This document shows positions 21,924 through 29,094 of a stretch of 29,094 nt of DNA, piece after piece (the stretch's first letter is position 1; each line of letters starts with the position of its first letter). The notes below the pieces were generated by a model. That model made no database searches, had not been told where the DNA came from, and was given only the letters and a program-made list of their open reading frames with translations. The stretch is taken from contig CAYSPU010000041.1 in assembly GCA_964432995.1 (NCBI GenBank), positions 1-29,094 on the forward strand, read 5' to 3'. The DNA comes from CAYSPU01 sp964432995 (GTDB taxonomy: Bacteria; Verrucomicrobiota; Verrucomicrobiia; Limisphaerales; JAHDYP01). The translations under genes and the position numbers were made by a program.

Positions 21924-24923
21924 ATGGACCACATGCATTCCAACTTTCTAACCCGCCGTGAGTTCGGCCGTCGGTTGACGTTGTGGGGCGCCGCCGGTTG
22001 CGCCGCGCCGGCCACGGGACCGCTCGGGGCCGGGGCGCCAACCGGCAACCAACCGCCGGAAGCGGTCCTGGGTTTCCCGGGACCGTGGGCGTTCCAATGG
22101 CCCAAAGGCGCGCTGATCCTCGTTTCCGATCAACAACTGCAGGACCTCCAGGACCCCGATCACGAGGTCGATGTCAGCCTGACCGGCACCCCGCGGCGCA
22201 TCACCCTCCGCCGGTTCTGCCAGGAACAGCAAGCCCTCGGCGTGCGCACCGTGATCCTGGCATTCGACCATTTCTTCGCCCAATACCGACGCGGCCAGGG
22301 GGATCAGCCACGGCAACTGCTGCCCGACACGGACGCCTACATCCAGCACGTCGCGAAGATCAGCGAGACGCTGAAGGCATACGGACTGGGTTTCGAATTG
22401 AGCCTGCTGAGTCCGCTCGAACTGGGAACCGGGTATCGACAGCGCACCGGCGAGCAGGGACGCTGGGTACAGTATCGCGAGGGCCTGCGCGATCCCCGGA
22501 CCGGTCGTTACGAAGTCCAACTCTGGGAACACCGCCGCTGGACCAACAACAAAGGGAGCATCGACGTCCAGCGCACCGGCGTCCGCGCCTTCGCCTTCCG
22601 GGAACGGCGGATTCCCGGCACCCCCTATCACGTGGTGGCGCCGGCCGAGATCATCCCCCTGCGGGAACCGCCGGAGGTCGAGGTCTGGGAAGGCGCGGAG
22701 GCAACCGCGGGCAATTCATGGGCGGCGCGGCGGATCACCGTGCGGGGTCGGGGCGAGACAGGGATCGGCCCGCTGGACCGCGTGCTGGTGGTGGTCGCCT
22801 ATGCCACGCCGGAGATGGACTATTTCAGCCTGGCGGCGGCTCCCTTCCTTCAGGACCTGGTGCGGCGCTATCACGCGGCCGGTGTGCCCCTCCATGGCTT
22901 GTACTCGGACGAGATGCACATCCAGCAGGATTGGGCCTACCACGGGCACCATGACGAGGGGCAGTTCACCCTCCGGTACCTCAACAGCAGCCTGGCCGTC
23001 GCGTTCCTGGGACGCTACGGGCCCGAGTTCATCGACTTCGAGCGGTTCCTGGTCTACTTCTGCTACGGCCAGCACGGTTTCCTCTCCACCCTCGAGTCCC
23101 GCCTGCCGGCCCAACACGTCCTGGGCGAGACGCCCGACGACATCCAGCGCACGTTTCTCCTCCGACGGCGCTACTACGAACTGCTCAGCAGCACCGTGGT
23201 GGGTTTGTTCGCGCGGGCCAAGGAACACGCCGAGGAACTCTACGGACACGCGCTCGAAGCTCGTGCCCACGTCACCTGGGCGCAGAGCCCGACCATCGAC
23301 GCCTGGGACACCGGCCCCACGCCGATGGCCCCGCGCCAATACGAATACACACCCAATTTCCTCTGGGCGAACACCGTCCACCAAGCGGCCTCGGCGTGCG
23401 ACGACTACTTCCGCTGGAACGATTTCCTGACGGGCGGCGGCAACGACCACACCGAAGGCGGCTGGCTGGACCGCAATTACTACGCGCTGGCGCTGGCCTG
23501 CTCGACCGGGATCCTCAATCGCGTTCCCTACGCCTACGCGGCGCACTGGGGCATGCCCGCCGCGGTAAGCGAACGTCGCCAGGCGTTGGTCGACGCCTAC
23601 GGCGCAGCCGCCAGCCCCCCCTTCCAGGCCGTCGAGGACTCGGAGCACCGCGACATCGAGGTGCTGATGCTCTACCCTATCTCGCTGGTCGCCTGCGAAG
23701 AGCGGTTCGGCTCCTGGATGGTCCAATACGGATACGCCAACTACGTGACGGCGGATCAGTTGCTGGCTCGTGGCCGGGTCACGGAGGATGGCCGGCTGGA
23801 GATGGCCGGCCGGCACTTCCGCACTGTCGTTGCCCTCTTCGAACCCCTTCCTCCAAGCGGTCTCCTGCAACTGCTCGAGGACTTCGTCGCCCGCGGTGGC
23901 CGCGTCATCTGGTCCGGACCGCCGCCGCGCCTGGCCTTCGACGGCACCGCCGTGCTCGAGCGGTGGCAGAAGCTGTTTGGCGTTCGCGGCATCCGCTTCG
24001 CCCACCAGGGCCTTCCCGCCCCCGGCGAGGACATCCGCTTTGGCGGAATCCTCCAGCGTGTGGTCCCGCAGACGATCCTGACGCACTTCCTCGTCGACCA
24101 CATCTACCCTGTGGAGCCGGAAACCGGGAACGAAACTGTCGCCATCGTTGGCACCCACACCGTCGGCGTTTACGCGCGCCACTCCGAAGGCGGCTCAACC
24201 ACATTCCTGGGCTTCCGCCCGCGCGACGACCAGTCGGCGTCACTCGGCTACGAGTCCCGCACCTGGTACGAGATCCTCAAAACCCTTGGCGCCTATCCGC
24301 CGTCCACGGGCGCGCTGCCGTTCAACGACAATCCGACGGTGGCCTCGCGCGAGAGCCCGTTTTTGGTCTGCCGTTTCCCGAATGGGACGACAACCGTCGC
24401 CCTGCACTTCCGGCATACGGTCGAGAGCTGGCCGGGGGGCTTTCAGCGCAACCCTCAGGAAGACGCGGCGCTCCTGGCCCGGAATCCACTTCCTCCCGAC
24501 CGCCTCGAGCTGAACGAGTTCCACGTCAATGGCCACACCGTGAGCTACCAGGGCCGCCTGCTGGTCGCGTTTCGCCCCGGGCCCAACCGGGGCTTGGCCG
24601 CTTTCGGCGGCTACCACTGCACCGGCATCCGCCTCAACGGCACCGAACACCGCTTCGCCGAGCGGCCCTTCTCCTTCATCGGTTGGGCGCCTGTAGCCGA
24701 GAACCGCCGTGTGCCCGGTGGCGCCGCGCTCGAACTCTGGGTCCATGGCGATGGCGAAGTGCGCATCCCGCTGCCTGCGGAAGTCGCGGGGACAAGGCTG
24801 TTCTTCGCGGGGAACCGCCCGGGGGCGGTCGGAGCGGAGGTGCCGATGGCCCTCCGCGATGGTCACGCCGTCTTCACGGCCCAGAGCGGTTGGCCGGTCA
24901 AACACCTGTTCCTCCTGCCGTGA
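21924..24923 (+). CDS. TAT-exported large protein, possible glycoside hydrolase-like enzyme
   Basis: A 999-aa protein from ATG 21924 (an ATG at 21933 is equally possible). Residues ~10-35 are a twin-arginine signal (TRREFGRRLTLWGAAGCAAP), so it is exported folded. The first half looks like an alpha/beta barrel enzyme: QALGVRTVILAFDHFFAQYR, LKAYGLGFELSLLSPLELGT, then LYSDEMHIQQDWAYHG near residue 327, an acidic cluster suited to a catalytic site. Around 640-670, PLPPSGLLQLLEDFVARGGR followed by VIWSGPPP resembles the amidotransferase-like trimerisation domain of GH42-type beta-galactosidases. The C-terminal ~200 residues are beta-rich. Architecture suggests a polysaccharide- or glycoside-acting enzyme, but I do not recognise a defined family and give no substrate. 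No transporter or sulfatase gene lies beside it. Confidence 0.6.
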   Translation: MDHMHSNFLTRREFGRRLTLWGAAGCAAPATGPLGAGAPTGNQPPEAVLGFPGPWAFQWPKGALILVSDQQLQDLQDPDHEVDVSLTGTPRRITLRRFCQEQQALGVRTVILAFDHFFAQYRRGQGDQPRQLLPDTDAYIQHVAKISETLKAYGLGFELSLLSPLELGTGYRQRTGEQGRWVQYREGLRDPRTGRYEVQLWEHRRWTNNKGSIDVQRTGVRAFAFRERRIPGTPYHVVAPAEIIPLREPPEVEVWEGAEATAGNSWAARRITVRGRGETGIGPLDRVLVVVAYATPEMDYFSLAAAPFLQDLVRRYHAAGVPLHGLYSDEMHIQQDWAYHGHHDEGQFTLRYLNSSLAVAFLGRYGPEFIDFERFLVYFCYGQHGFLSTLESRLPAQHVLGETPDDIQRTFLLRRRYYELLSSTVVGLFARAKEHAEELYGHALEARAHVTWAQSPTIDAWDTGPTPMAPRQYEYTPNFLWANTVHQAASACDDYFRWNDFLTGGGNDHTEGGWLDRNYYALALACSTGILNRVPYAYAAHWGMPAAVSERRQALVDAYGAAASPPFQAVEDSEHRDIEVLMLYPISLVACEERFGSWMVQYGYANYVTADQLLARGRVTEDGRLEMAGRHFRTVVALFEPLPPSGLLQLLEDFVARGGRVIWSGPPPRLAFDGTAVLERWQKLFGVRGIRFAHQGLPAPGEDIRFGGILQRVVPQTILTHFLVDHIYPVEPETGNETVAIVGTHTVGVYARHSEGGSTTFLGFRPRDDQSASLGYESRTWYEILKTLGAYPPSTGALPFNDNPTVASRESPFLVCRFPNGTTTVALHFRHTVESWPGGFQRNPQEDAALLARNPLPPDRLELNEFHVNGHTVSYQGRLLVAFRPGPNRGLAAFGGYHCTGIRLNGTEHRFAERPFSFIGWAPVAENRRVPGGAALELWVHGDGEVRIPLPAEVAGTRLFFAGNRPGAVGAEVPMALRDGHAVFTAQSGWPVKHLFLLP

Positions 24924-24995
24924 CCACCAGGTTCACATCTCGGCCACCGACTCCAGTAGCGGAACAGTCGAAGACCATCTCGCCCCCAGCGCCAC

Positions 24996-25196
24996 TCACG
25001 CGAGGATCCGGGGGGTGACCCCTCTTCTTGACTTCGGGCGCTTCGGCGGAGATGCCCGCCGGCGCGCGGGCGCCGCTTGGGGAAGCTGGTGGGATAACCA
25101 CAACTCGGCGACCGCGATGGCCCCCCCGACGGCCAGCAGGAAGAGCAACGGCGCCGCCAGACGATGTGCCGGGTGCAGCAGCGGTATCATGGGCAT
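24996..25196 (-). CDS. Small single-pass membrane protein, unknown
   Basis: A 66-aa protein starting at ATG 25196, 3 bp after the stop of the preceding small membrane gene, so likely translationally linked. One hydrophobic helix (about residues 14-36, APLLFLLAVGGAIAVAELWL) is followed by a basic Pro/Arg/Lys tail (ARRRASPPKRPKSRRG), predicted to stay in the cytoplasm. No family recognised. The C-terminal end is low in complexity and the gene could be spurious, but spacing and the membrane helix argue for it. Confidence 0.5.
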   Translation of the reverse strand: MPMIPLLHPAHRLAAPLLFLLAVGGAIAVAELWLSHQLPQAAPARRRASPPKRPKSRRGVTPRILA

Positions 25197-25199
25197 GTC

Positions 25200-25412
25200 C
25201 TACCTGGAAACTCCCCCGCCGCCCAGGAGCCGGGCAGGCAGGTAGAGCACCGCCTTCAAGAACGCGAAGGCCGAGCCGAAGGCGATCCCGAACAGCCGGA
25301 ACGGCAACGCCACGATCCAGACCAGCGGGAACGCCACCAACGCCAGCAGCGCCACCGGCCAGGACAACAAGAACAACCCGCACCAGATCAGGAAAACCAG
25401 CAGCAGTCTCAT
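25200..25412 (-). CDS. Small two-helix membrane protein, unknown
   Basis: A 70-aa, very hydrophobic protein from ATG 25412. Two membrane segments are evident: about residues 2-35 (LLLVFLIWCGLFLLSWPVAL continuing LALVAFPLVWIVAL) and 40-58 (LFGIAFGSAFAFLKAVLYLP), with a short loop PFR between and a Gly-rich basic end (RLLGGGGVSR). I recognise it as the sort of short inner-membrane protein often annotated as hypothetical. It begins a two-gene unit with the 66-aa protein downstream. Function unknown. Confidence 0.6.
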   Translation of the reverse strand: MRLLLVFLIWCGLFLLSWPVALLALVAFPLVWIVALPFRLFGIAFGSAFAFLKAVLYLPARLLGGGGVSR

Positions 25413-25869
25413 ATGATTGCGCGGGCGCCGCTCGATCGTCCGGCACCCGGCCCTACTCCAGGACACGGGAGGCCGGGAGAAAGTTGCGGAGAATCGGCAC
25501 ACGTAGGCTCTGCGCTTGCGCGCCCGGAGTCCGGTTGAGCCCCGGCGCAGTCGACCGGGGTGGACGTGGCCTTCTCCGCCCTGCCCCCAACCCGGTTGCC
25601 CGGTCCTGACCGCACATTGGGCGCTCCGTCGGCACCGCAGCAAAGGGTGTATGTGCTCTGCTGCGGGTCGAGATGACCCGCGGTCCGAAAGGGCTGGTTG
25701 GCGTACGGGTGTGGTTGGGCAATCGAAAGCCCGCAAGGTTCCGGACCGCGGCTCGTCTGGAGCCGCAGCCAAGAGCATGTGCGTCCTGCTGCGGGTCGAT
25801 CCCGCGGCTGCGGGACGCGGTCCGGAACCGCCTCCGAACCTGCGACCACGTCCCACCCACTCGCCGCTG
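25413..25869. repeat. Non-coding interval with two related hairpin-bearing repeats
   Basis: No convincing gene lies between the small membrane protein and the TolB-like gene. Two imperfect direct repeats are seen at about 25635-25687 and 25763-25824, 128 bp apart. They share CCGCAGC-AAG, TGTGC, CTGCTGCGGGTCGA and CGCGGTCCG. Each contains a short palindrome (GCGGGTC/GACCCGC; GCGGG/CCCGC), and another 7-bp hairpin (GCGGCTC/GAGCCGC) lies at 25748-25766. This resembles REP-like intergenic elements. Open frames through it differ in all phases and have no family features. Confidence 0.5.
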
Positions 25870-27504
25870 CTATCGATTCGGATCGTCCGGAATCGCGTCC
25901 CCATCGTGGACGGGGGCGGGGTTGGATGATTCCCGCCCCGTTGGCGCGGTTCGATTGCCGGGAGGGTTGACCACCCGGACCAGTTCCTCCTCGGAAACCA
26001 GGATTGGCCCACGAGCCAACTCGGGGACGTTGAAGTTGTCGATGCAAGTGTCGTAGTAGGCCGGGTCTTCCTGGGGCAGCAGCAACGGTTTCGAGAAGCG
26101 GGCGGCCGAATCGACGTGGGAGATCAGGAGCCGCGCGAAGACGCCGTCGAGCCCTCTGCTGCCGAAGACCAGCCAGCGCCCGTTGCTGGACCAGCAGGGC
26201 CAGGTCTCCGCCCGGTCGCTGTTGATCGGGAGTCGCTCCAGTTCCCGAGTGTCCAAGCGCAGCAGGTAGAGGTCACTGTCGGAACGGAAGAGCGGGAAAC
26301 TGCCGCATGCGCTGACGGTGAGCGCGAGGTAACGACCGTCGGGAGAAGGTCGGGGCTGATGGAAGCTCAGGCGGCGTTCGGCGCCGGAGACGAGGGTTTC
26401 CGGCTCGCCCCACTGGTTCTTGTCCGGGTCGTAGGAGACGCGGAGGAGGTCGTAGCGGAGGTTGGGGACGTCGCGGAGGCCCAGCACGGGGCCGCTGCAG
26501 TAGTAGAGGTGGCGGCCGTCCGGCGCCCAGTAAGGCCAATTCTCATTGCGGTCGGGCGGATTGATCGCCGCCGGCTTCTCCACCTTTCGGTCGTCCACGT
26601 GAAACACGTGGAGGTCCGAATGGGGATCGTAGACTTCGCGGGTGTCGGGTCCCGCGAGATGGAAGAACTGGGAGATCACGTTGGCGGAGAAGACCAGGAG
26701 CTTGCCGTTGGGGTGCCAGGAAAGGTATCCCATCTTGGTGTCGATCCGGGAAATGCGGTTGCTGTCGACCAGAAGGGTGGGAGTCCCGAAGCGGCCGCGG
26801 AAACTGATGGCGAAACGCTCCGGAGCACCGTGGAGGAACGCGTGGCAATTCACGCATCCGTGCTCGATGGTGGCATTGCGGAGGACTGGCTTCTCTTCGA
26901 ACGTCTCCAGGTGGCGCTGATAGACACCGAGGTGCCGGTAGGAAGAGTAGAGCGGCCGGAGCCGGCGATAGAGGATGTGGCTGTCGATCTCCTCCTCGGC
27001 AACCTGATTCTCAAACGGGGTGTAGGAAATCCACTCGCCGGACGAATTGCGGACGGCGATGTCCCAGCACAGTGTGCCCCCGCGGTTGGCGCCGAGGAGC
27101 TCTTTCCACTCGCGGAGCGGAAGGCGCACCTGCGAATCCGGTTGCCGGAGCTCGAGGGGCTGGCCGCGGGAACCGCTCACGCGCAGCCGATACTCGGCAC
27201 CCGGTTCCTGGATCGTCAGATTCAGTGGCGCCAGGTTGGGAGGAATGACCACCCCGATGTAATCCGGGGCGACGTGCGGCAACCGCGGAGCGTCCGGCGG
27301 CGGCATCGACTGACGGACGCCGGGAAGCGACGTCTCGCCAGAGGGGGACGCTGGTTGGACGGCAGGGCTGGCAACGCCCCGGGCGCCAGCGCCAGCGAGG
27401 CACCCGCACGCCAACCAGACCCGCAGGGAACGCCCCAGCCGCGCGGCGTGCGGCCGACCGCTCGGGCTTCTGGCCTGAGGCTGACGGGGCGGGAGGCGAA
27501 TCAT
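25870..27504 (-). CDS. TolB-like beta-propeller protein with a CxxCH haem motif
   Basis: A 544-aa protein from ATG 27504, 4 bp after the stop of the TPR-like gene. A basic N-terminus with a hydrophobic stretch (about residues 25-45) is a likely signal peptide. Residues ~80-215 form an N-terminal domain (DYIGVVIPPNLAPLNLTIQE, then WKELLGANRGGTLCWDIAVR) closing with YQRHLETFEEKP. CVNCH at residues 217-221 is a c-type haem attachment site. From ~255 on there are PD40/TolB-type propeller blades (MGYLSWHPNGKLLVFSANVI, WPYWAPDGRHLYYCSG, WPCWSSNGRWLVFGS), ending with QEDPAYYDTCIDNFNVPEL. The whole layout strongly recalls Bacteroidota proteins annotated TolB-like or 'cytochrome c biosynthesis', which occur beside DUF6057 genes. 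Probably periplasmic and redox-linked; exact role unknown. Confidence 0.75.
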   Translation of the reverse strand: MIRLPPRQPQARSPSGRPHAARLGRSLRVWLACGCLAGAGARGVASPAVQPASPSGETSLPGVRQSMPPPDAPRLPHVAPDYIGVVIPPNLAPLNLTIQEPGAEYRLRVSGSRGQPLELRQPDSQVRLPLREWKELLGANRGGTLCWDIAVRNSSGEWISYTPFENQVAEEEIDSHILYRRLRPLYSSYRHLGVYQRHLETFEEKPVLRNATIEHGCVNCHAFLHGAPERFAISFRGRFGTPTLLVDSNRISRIDTKMGYLSWHPNGKLLVFSANVISQFFHLAGPDTREVYDPHSDLHVFHVDDRKVEKPAAINPPDRNENWPYWAPDGRHLYYCSGPVLGLRDVPNLRYDLLRVSYDPDKNQWGEPETLVSGAERRLSFHQPRPSPDGRYLALTVSACGSFPLFRSDSDLYLLRLDTRELERLPINSDRAETWPCWSSNGRWLVFGSRGLDGVFARLLISHVDSAARFSKPLLLPQEDPAYYDTCIDNFNVPELARGPILVSEEELVRVVNPPGNRTAPTGRESSNPAPVHDGDAIPDDPNR

Positions 27505-27508
27505 AGGA

Positions 27509-28549
27509 TCACCGGTTTCCAGCGGTGGCGAGAGGGCCTGCCGAATGACGCGGCCCGAAAACGTGGTAATACCAATAGGTGTTGCCAAAATCGCGCCAGG
27601 CCTGAGCCTGGACGGTCTCGTCCGCGCGCGTCGCGCGATTCATCATTTCCTCGAACGCTCGGAAGCGCGTTTCCACCTCGACAGGCACGCGCTCGAGAAG
27701 GGGGCCCACGGCGATGCCCGGGTACAGACGCCGGTGGAGCAGCAGGGCTTCGGCATAGTGGCGCGGCAAAGGCCCCTCCCGGGCGTGCGCGGACGTCGCC
27801 AACGTCTGCCGGGCCTGGAGAAGCTGTCGCATCAGGAGTTGATGAGCCATCAGATACTGAGCGGCCATGGGGTTTTGCGGATTGGATTCGAGCGTCTGAC
27901 GCAACAAACGCTCCGTCGTGAGCCCCGAAGCAATTCGGTCCCGGGTCACGAGGTTCGCGTGGATGCGGGAGATGGCGGGGTCGGCGGCGGCGGGTGAGTT
28001 GGTGGCGAGTGCTTCCCGGAATCGGAGAGCCCAGGCGGAGTGTTCCGGGTAAGCCTGGAGCCGGTTGAGGAAGATGCGGGCGGCATTGGTGAATCCCTTG
28101 ACCACATGGAGGCGGACCAGGGCGCGCAACACCGCCGGGCTTTCCCCTTCGAACTCCAGCGAGTCGAAGGCCAGTCGTTCCGCCGCGTTGACCTGTCCCA
28201 GGTGCAGAAGGGTATCGGCGATCTGCAACGCCCCGGCGTATTGTCTCAGGTCGCTGGTGGACAGGAGTTCGGGGCCGGGGCAGTGAAACCAGGAAAACAG
28301 TTCCTCAGGGAGACGCCCCGTTTCATAGAGGGCTCGAACGGTGATCAACCTTGCGGTTGCGTTCGTCAGCGGGTCGGCCGTCAGGCTGTCCAGGACCGCG
28401 TGCCAGTCCTCCATCGCCAGGGGACGTTGGGCCTGGACGGGGAGCGGAGGTTGCGGCTCCCCCGCGTGGCCTGGCGACCGGACACCGCACGCCAGCAGCG
28501 CGCAGACCGCGAAGACCCAAACCGGGCACCGGTGGTGGTGATGTCTCAT
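27509..28549 (-). CDS. Helical repeat (TPR-like) secreted protein resembling DUF6057
   Basis: A 346-aa protein from ATG 28549 (MRHHHHRCPVWVFAVCALLA), which places a signal peptide at the N-terminus; an upstream ATG at 28603 would add a non-hydrophobic extension. The rest is alpha-helical in TPR-like pairs: YAGALQIADTLLHLGQVNAA, VKGFTNAARIFLNRLQAYPE, NPQNPMAAQYLMAHQLLMRQ, then GPLPRHYAEALLLHRR, and the C-terminal FGNTYWYYHVFG. The order and these last motifs match what I recall of the Bacteroidota DUF6057 family, whose genes sit next to TolB-like haem proteins as here. The His cluster near the start lies before the hydrophobic core and is unlikely to bind metal in the mature protein. It precedes its partner by 4 bp. 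Confidence 0.65.
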   Translation of the reverse strand: MRHHHHRCPVWVFAVCALLACGVRSPGHAGEPQPPLPVQAQRPLAMEDWHAVLDSLTADPLTNATARLITVRALYETGRLPEELFSWFHCPGPELLSTSDLRQYAGALQIADTLLHLGQVNAAERLAFDSLEFEGESPAVLRALVRLHVVKGFTNAARIFLNRLQAYPEHSAWALRFREALATNSPAAADPAISRIHANLVTRDRIASGLTTERLLRQTLESNPQNPMAAQYLMAHQLLMRQLLQARQTLATSAHAREGPLPRHYAEALLLHRRLYPGIAVGPLLERVPVEVETRFRAFEEMMNRATRADETVQAQAWRDFGNTYWYYHVFGPRHSAGPLATAGNR

Positions 28550-28603
28550 CGCTGCTCGCCCTGGTACGGCCCGCAGCATGATCCGGATGAGACGGCCGAT
28601 CAA

Positions 28604-28827
28604 GGTGGAAGCGGATTCGCCTCATGGCGAAGGGCTCCCCTCCCTTGGGTGGCAGCGGGCGTGGGTCTTCTGGAGGTCGACAATGGTCAGGCGGGTGCAG
28701 TGCCGGCGAGGTTCAAGGTTCGGGGTTGGGAGGTTCACGGTTCGGAGTTCGATTGTTCGATTGTTCACTGTTCGTCAGGTCGAACAAAAAACGTTGAACG
28801 AATGGCAGGTTCCAGGCGGGCGCTGTC
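28604..28827. other. Non-coding interval with GGTTC-rich low-complexity stretch
   Basis: No gene is recognised upstream of the TPR-like gene. Bases 28709-28775 contain many irregularly spaced GTTC units (GGTTCAAGGTTCGG, GTTCGATT twice in tandem, GTTCACTGTTCG), followed by A6 flanked by CGAAC and CGTTGAACG. The composition is less GC-rich than the surroundings. The stretch may carry the promoter of the TPR-TolB unit, but no clear -35/-10 pair stands out. Confidence 0.5.
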
Positions 28828-28935
28828 CCGGCTCTCGTGCCCCAACAACTCCTTGACGTGGTAGAGGTTGGCTCCGCCTCGGTTCAACTCGGTCGTGATA
28901 CTGCGCGGAAACGTGTGCGGCGTCACCGGGAGTTC
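28828..28935 (-). pseudogene. Tyrosine recombinase (integrase) C-terminal remnant
   Basis: The minus strand reads VTPHTFPRSITTELNRGGAN then LYHVKELLGHES, the C-terminal catalytic region of phage-type tyrosine recombinases ('tpHtLRHtfaT.Ll..Ga.l..vqelLGHss'). The box II HxLRH motif is degraded to HTFPRS, the catalytic Tyr region is absent and there is no upstream integrase sequence, so it is a dead fragment of about 33 residues. It indicates past integration of a mobile element at this place. Confidence 0.75.
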
Positions 28936-29093
28936 CGGGTCCAGTGTTTGACCCCATCGCCATGCTGGCTGCTGGGGGGCAGGACGGATTGGAACCGATA
29001 GACCTTGTCTCCGGGGAAGGTGATGGCGATTGGGCACGGCTGGATGGAATCGAGCGCGTAACAGCCGCTATCGTAGGTCACCCAAACACCCCC
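28923..29093 (-). CDS. C-terminal end of an unidentified protein (runs off the right edge)
   Basis: A frame is open from the window edge down to TGA at 28923-28925, giving 56 residues: WVTYDSGCYALDSIQPCPIA then ITFPGDKVYRFQSVLPPSSQ and HGDGVKHWTRNSR. Composition and codon choice look like real coding sequence rather than a shadow. The last residues overlap the integrase remnant in another frame, so the gene may have been truncated at that junction. Family unknown. Confidence 0.45.
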   Translation of the reverse strand, partial: GGVWVTYDSGCYALDSIQPCPIAITFPGDKVYRFQSVLPPSSQHGDGVKHWTRNSR

Positions 29094-29094
29094 A

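Noticed and set aside
25453..26047. Several mid-length open frames in the interval upstream of the small membrane genes
   Set aside because: Mutually overlapping, Arg/Pro-rich and without motifs or ribosome-binding sites; the region contains hairpin repeats instead.

Overview
The window is a GC-rich bacterial segment that most resembles a Verrucomicrobiota genome, probably a draft or metagenome-assembled one. Lineage is inferred from style, not from a marker search: DUF11-type repeat proteins with an 'RFYRV'-type C-terminal domain, a Gfo/Idh/MocA oxidoreductase, TAT-exported very large enzymes and zinc-ribbon small proteins. A run of ten N at 17434-17443 marks a scaffold join.

Layout. 1-620 (+) is the 3' end of a Gfo/Idh/MocA oxidoreductase. 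684-1868 (-) is a secreted NodB-like polysaccharide deacetylase relative. 2013-4466 (-) is a DUF11-repeat protein lacking a secretion signal. 4551-18123 (-) is a long flagellar operon, read right to left: flgB, flgC, fliE, fliF, fliG, fliH, fliI, fliJ, a MotE/FlbB-like gene, fliK, flgD, flgE, fliL, fliM, fliN. Together these give the proximal rod (FlgB, FlgC, FliE), the MS ring (FliF), the C-ring (FliG, FliM, FliN), the export ATPase complex (FliH, FliI, FliJ), hook assembly (FliK ruler, FlgD cap, FlgE hook) and stator-associated parts (FliL, MotE/FlbB-like). The operon starts at a near-consensus sigma-54 promoter (18154-18169), just after a strong terminator hairpin (18286-18320) that ends the neighbouring chemoreceptor gene. 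The export-gate genes (fliP, fliQ, fliR, flhB, flhA) and the flagellin genes are not in the window.

18366-20732 (-) holds a Cache-type methyl-accepting chemotaxis protein preceded by a small unknown gene. 20974-21447 (+) is a zinc-ribbon protein, 21461-21727 (-) is rpsT (ribosomal protein S20), and 21924-24923 (+) is a 999-residue TAT-exported protein that may be a glycoside hydrolase. 24996-25412 (-) holds two small membrane proteins. 25413-25869 is non-coding with hairpin-bearing repeats. 25870-28549 (-) is a two-gene unit: a TolB-like propeller protein with a CxxCH haem site and a helical protein resembling the Bacteroidota DUF6057 family. The right end has a GGTTC-rich low-complexity stretch, a degenerate tyrosine-recombinase fragment and the C-terminal end of an unidentified gene.

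Main points of interest: (1) flgC is interrupted by about 120 bp that read as a PilY1-type pilus adhesin on the opposite strand, next to the N gap, almost certainly a contig-end artefact; (2) fliK encodes a 1094-residue ruler enlarged by nine exact-length 38-residue repeats; (3) the DUF11 gene abuts the fliN stop codon in the same frame and looks 5'-truncated; (4) the haem/propeller plus DUF6057-like pair is a module of unknown function that appears to be shared with Bacteroidota. I see no clear evidence of a new defence or mobile system.
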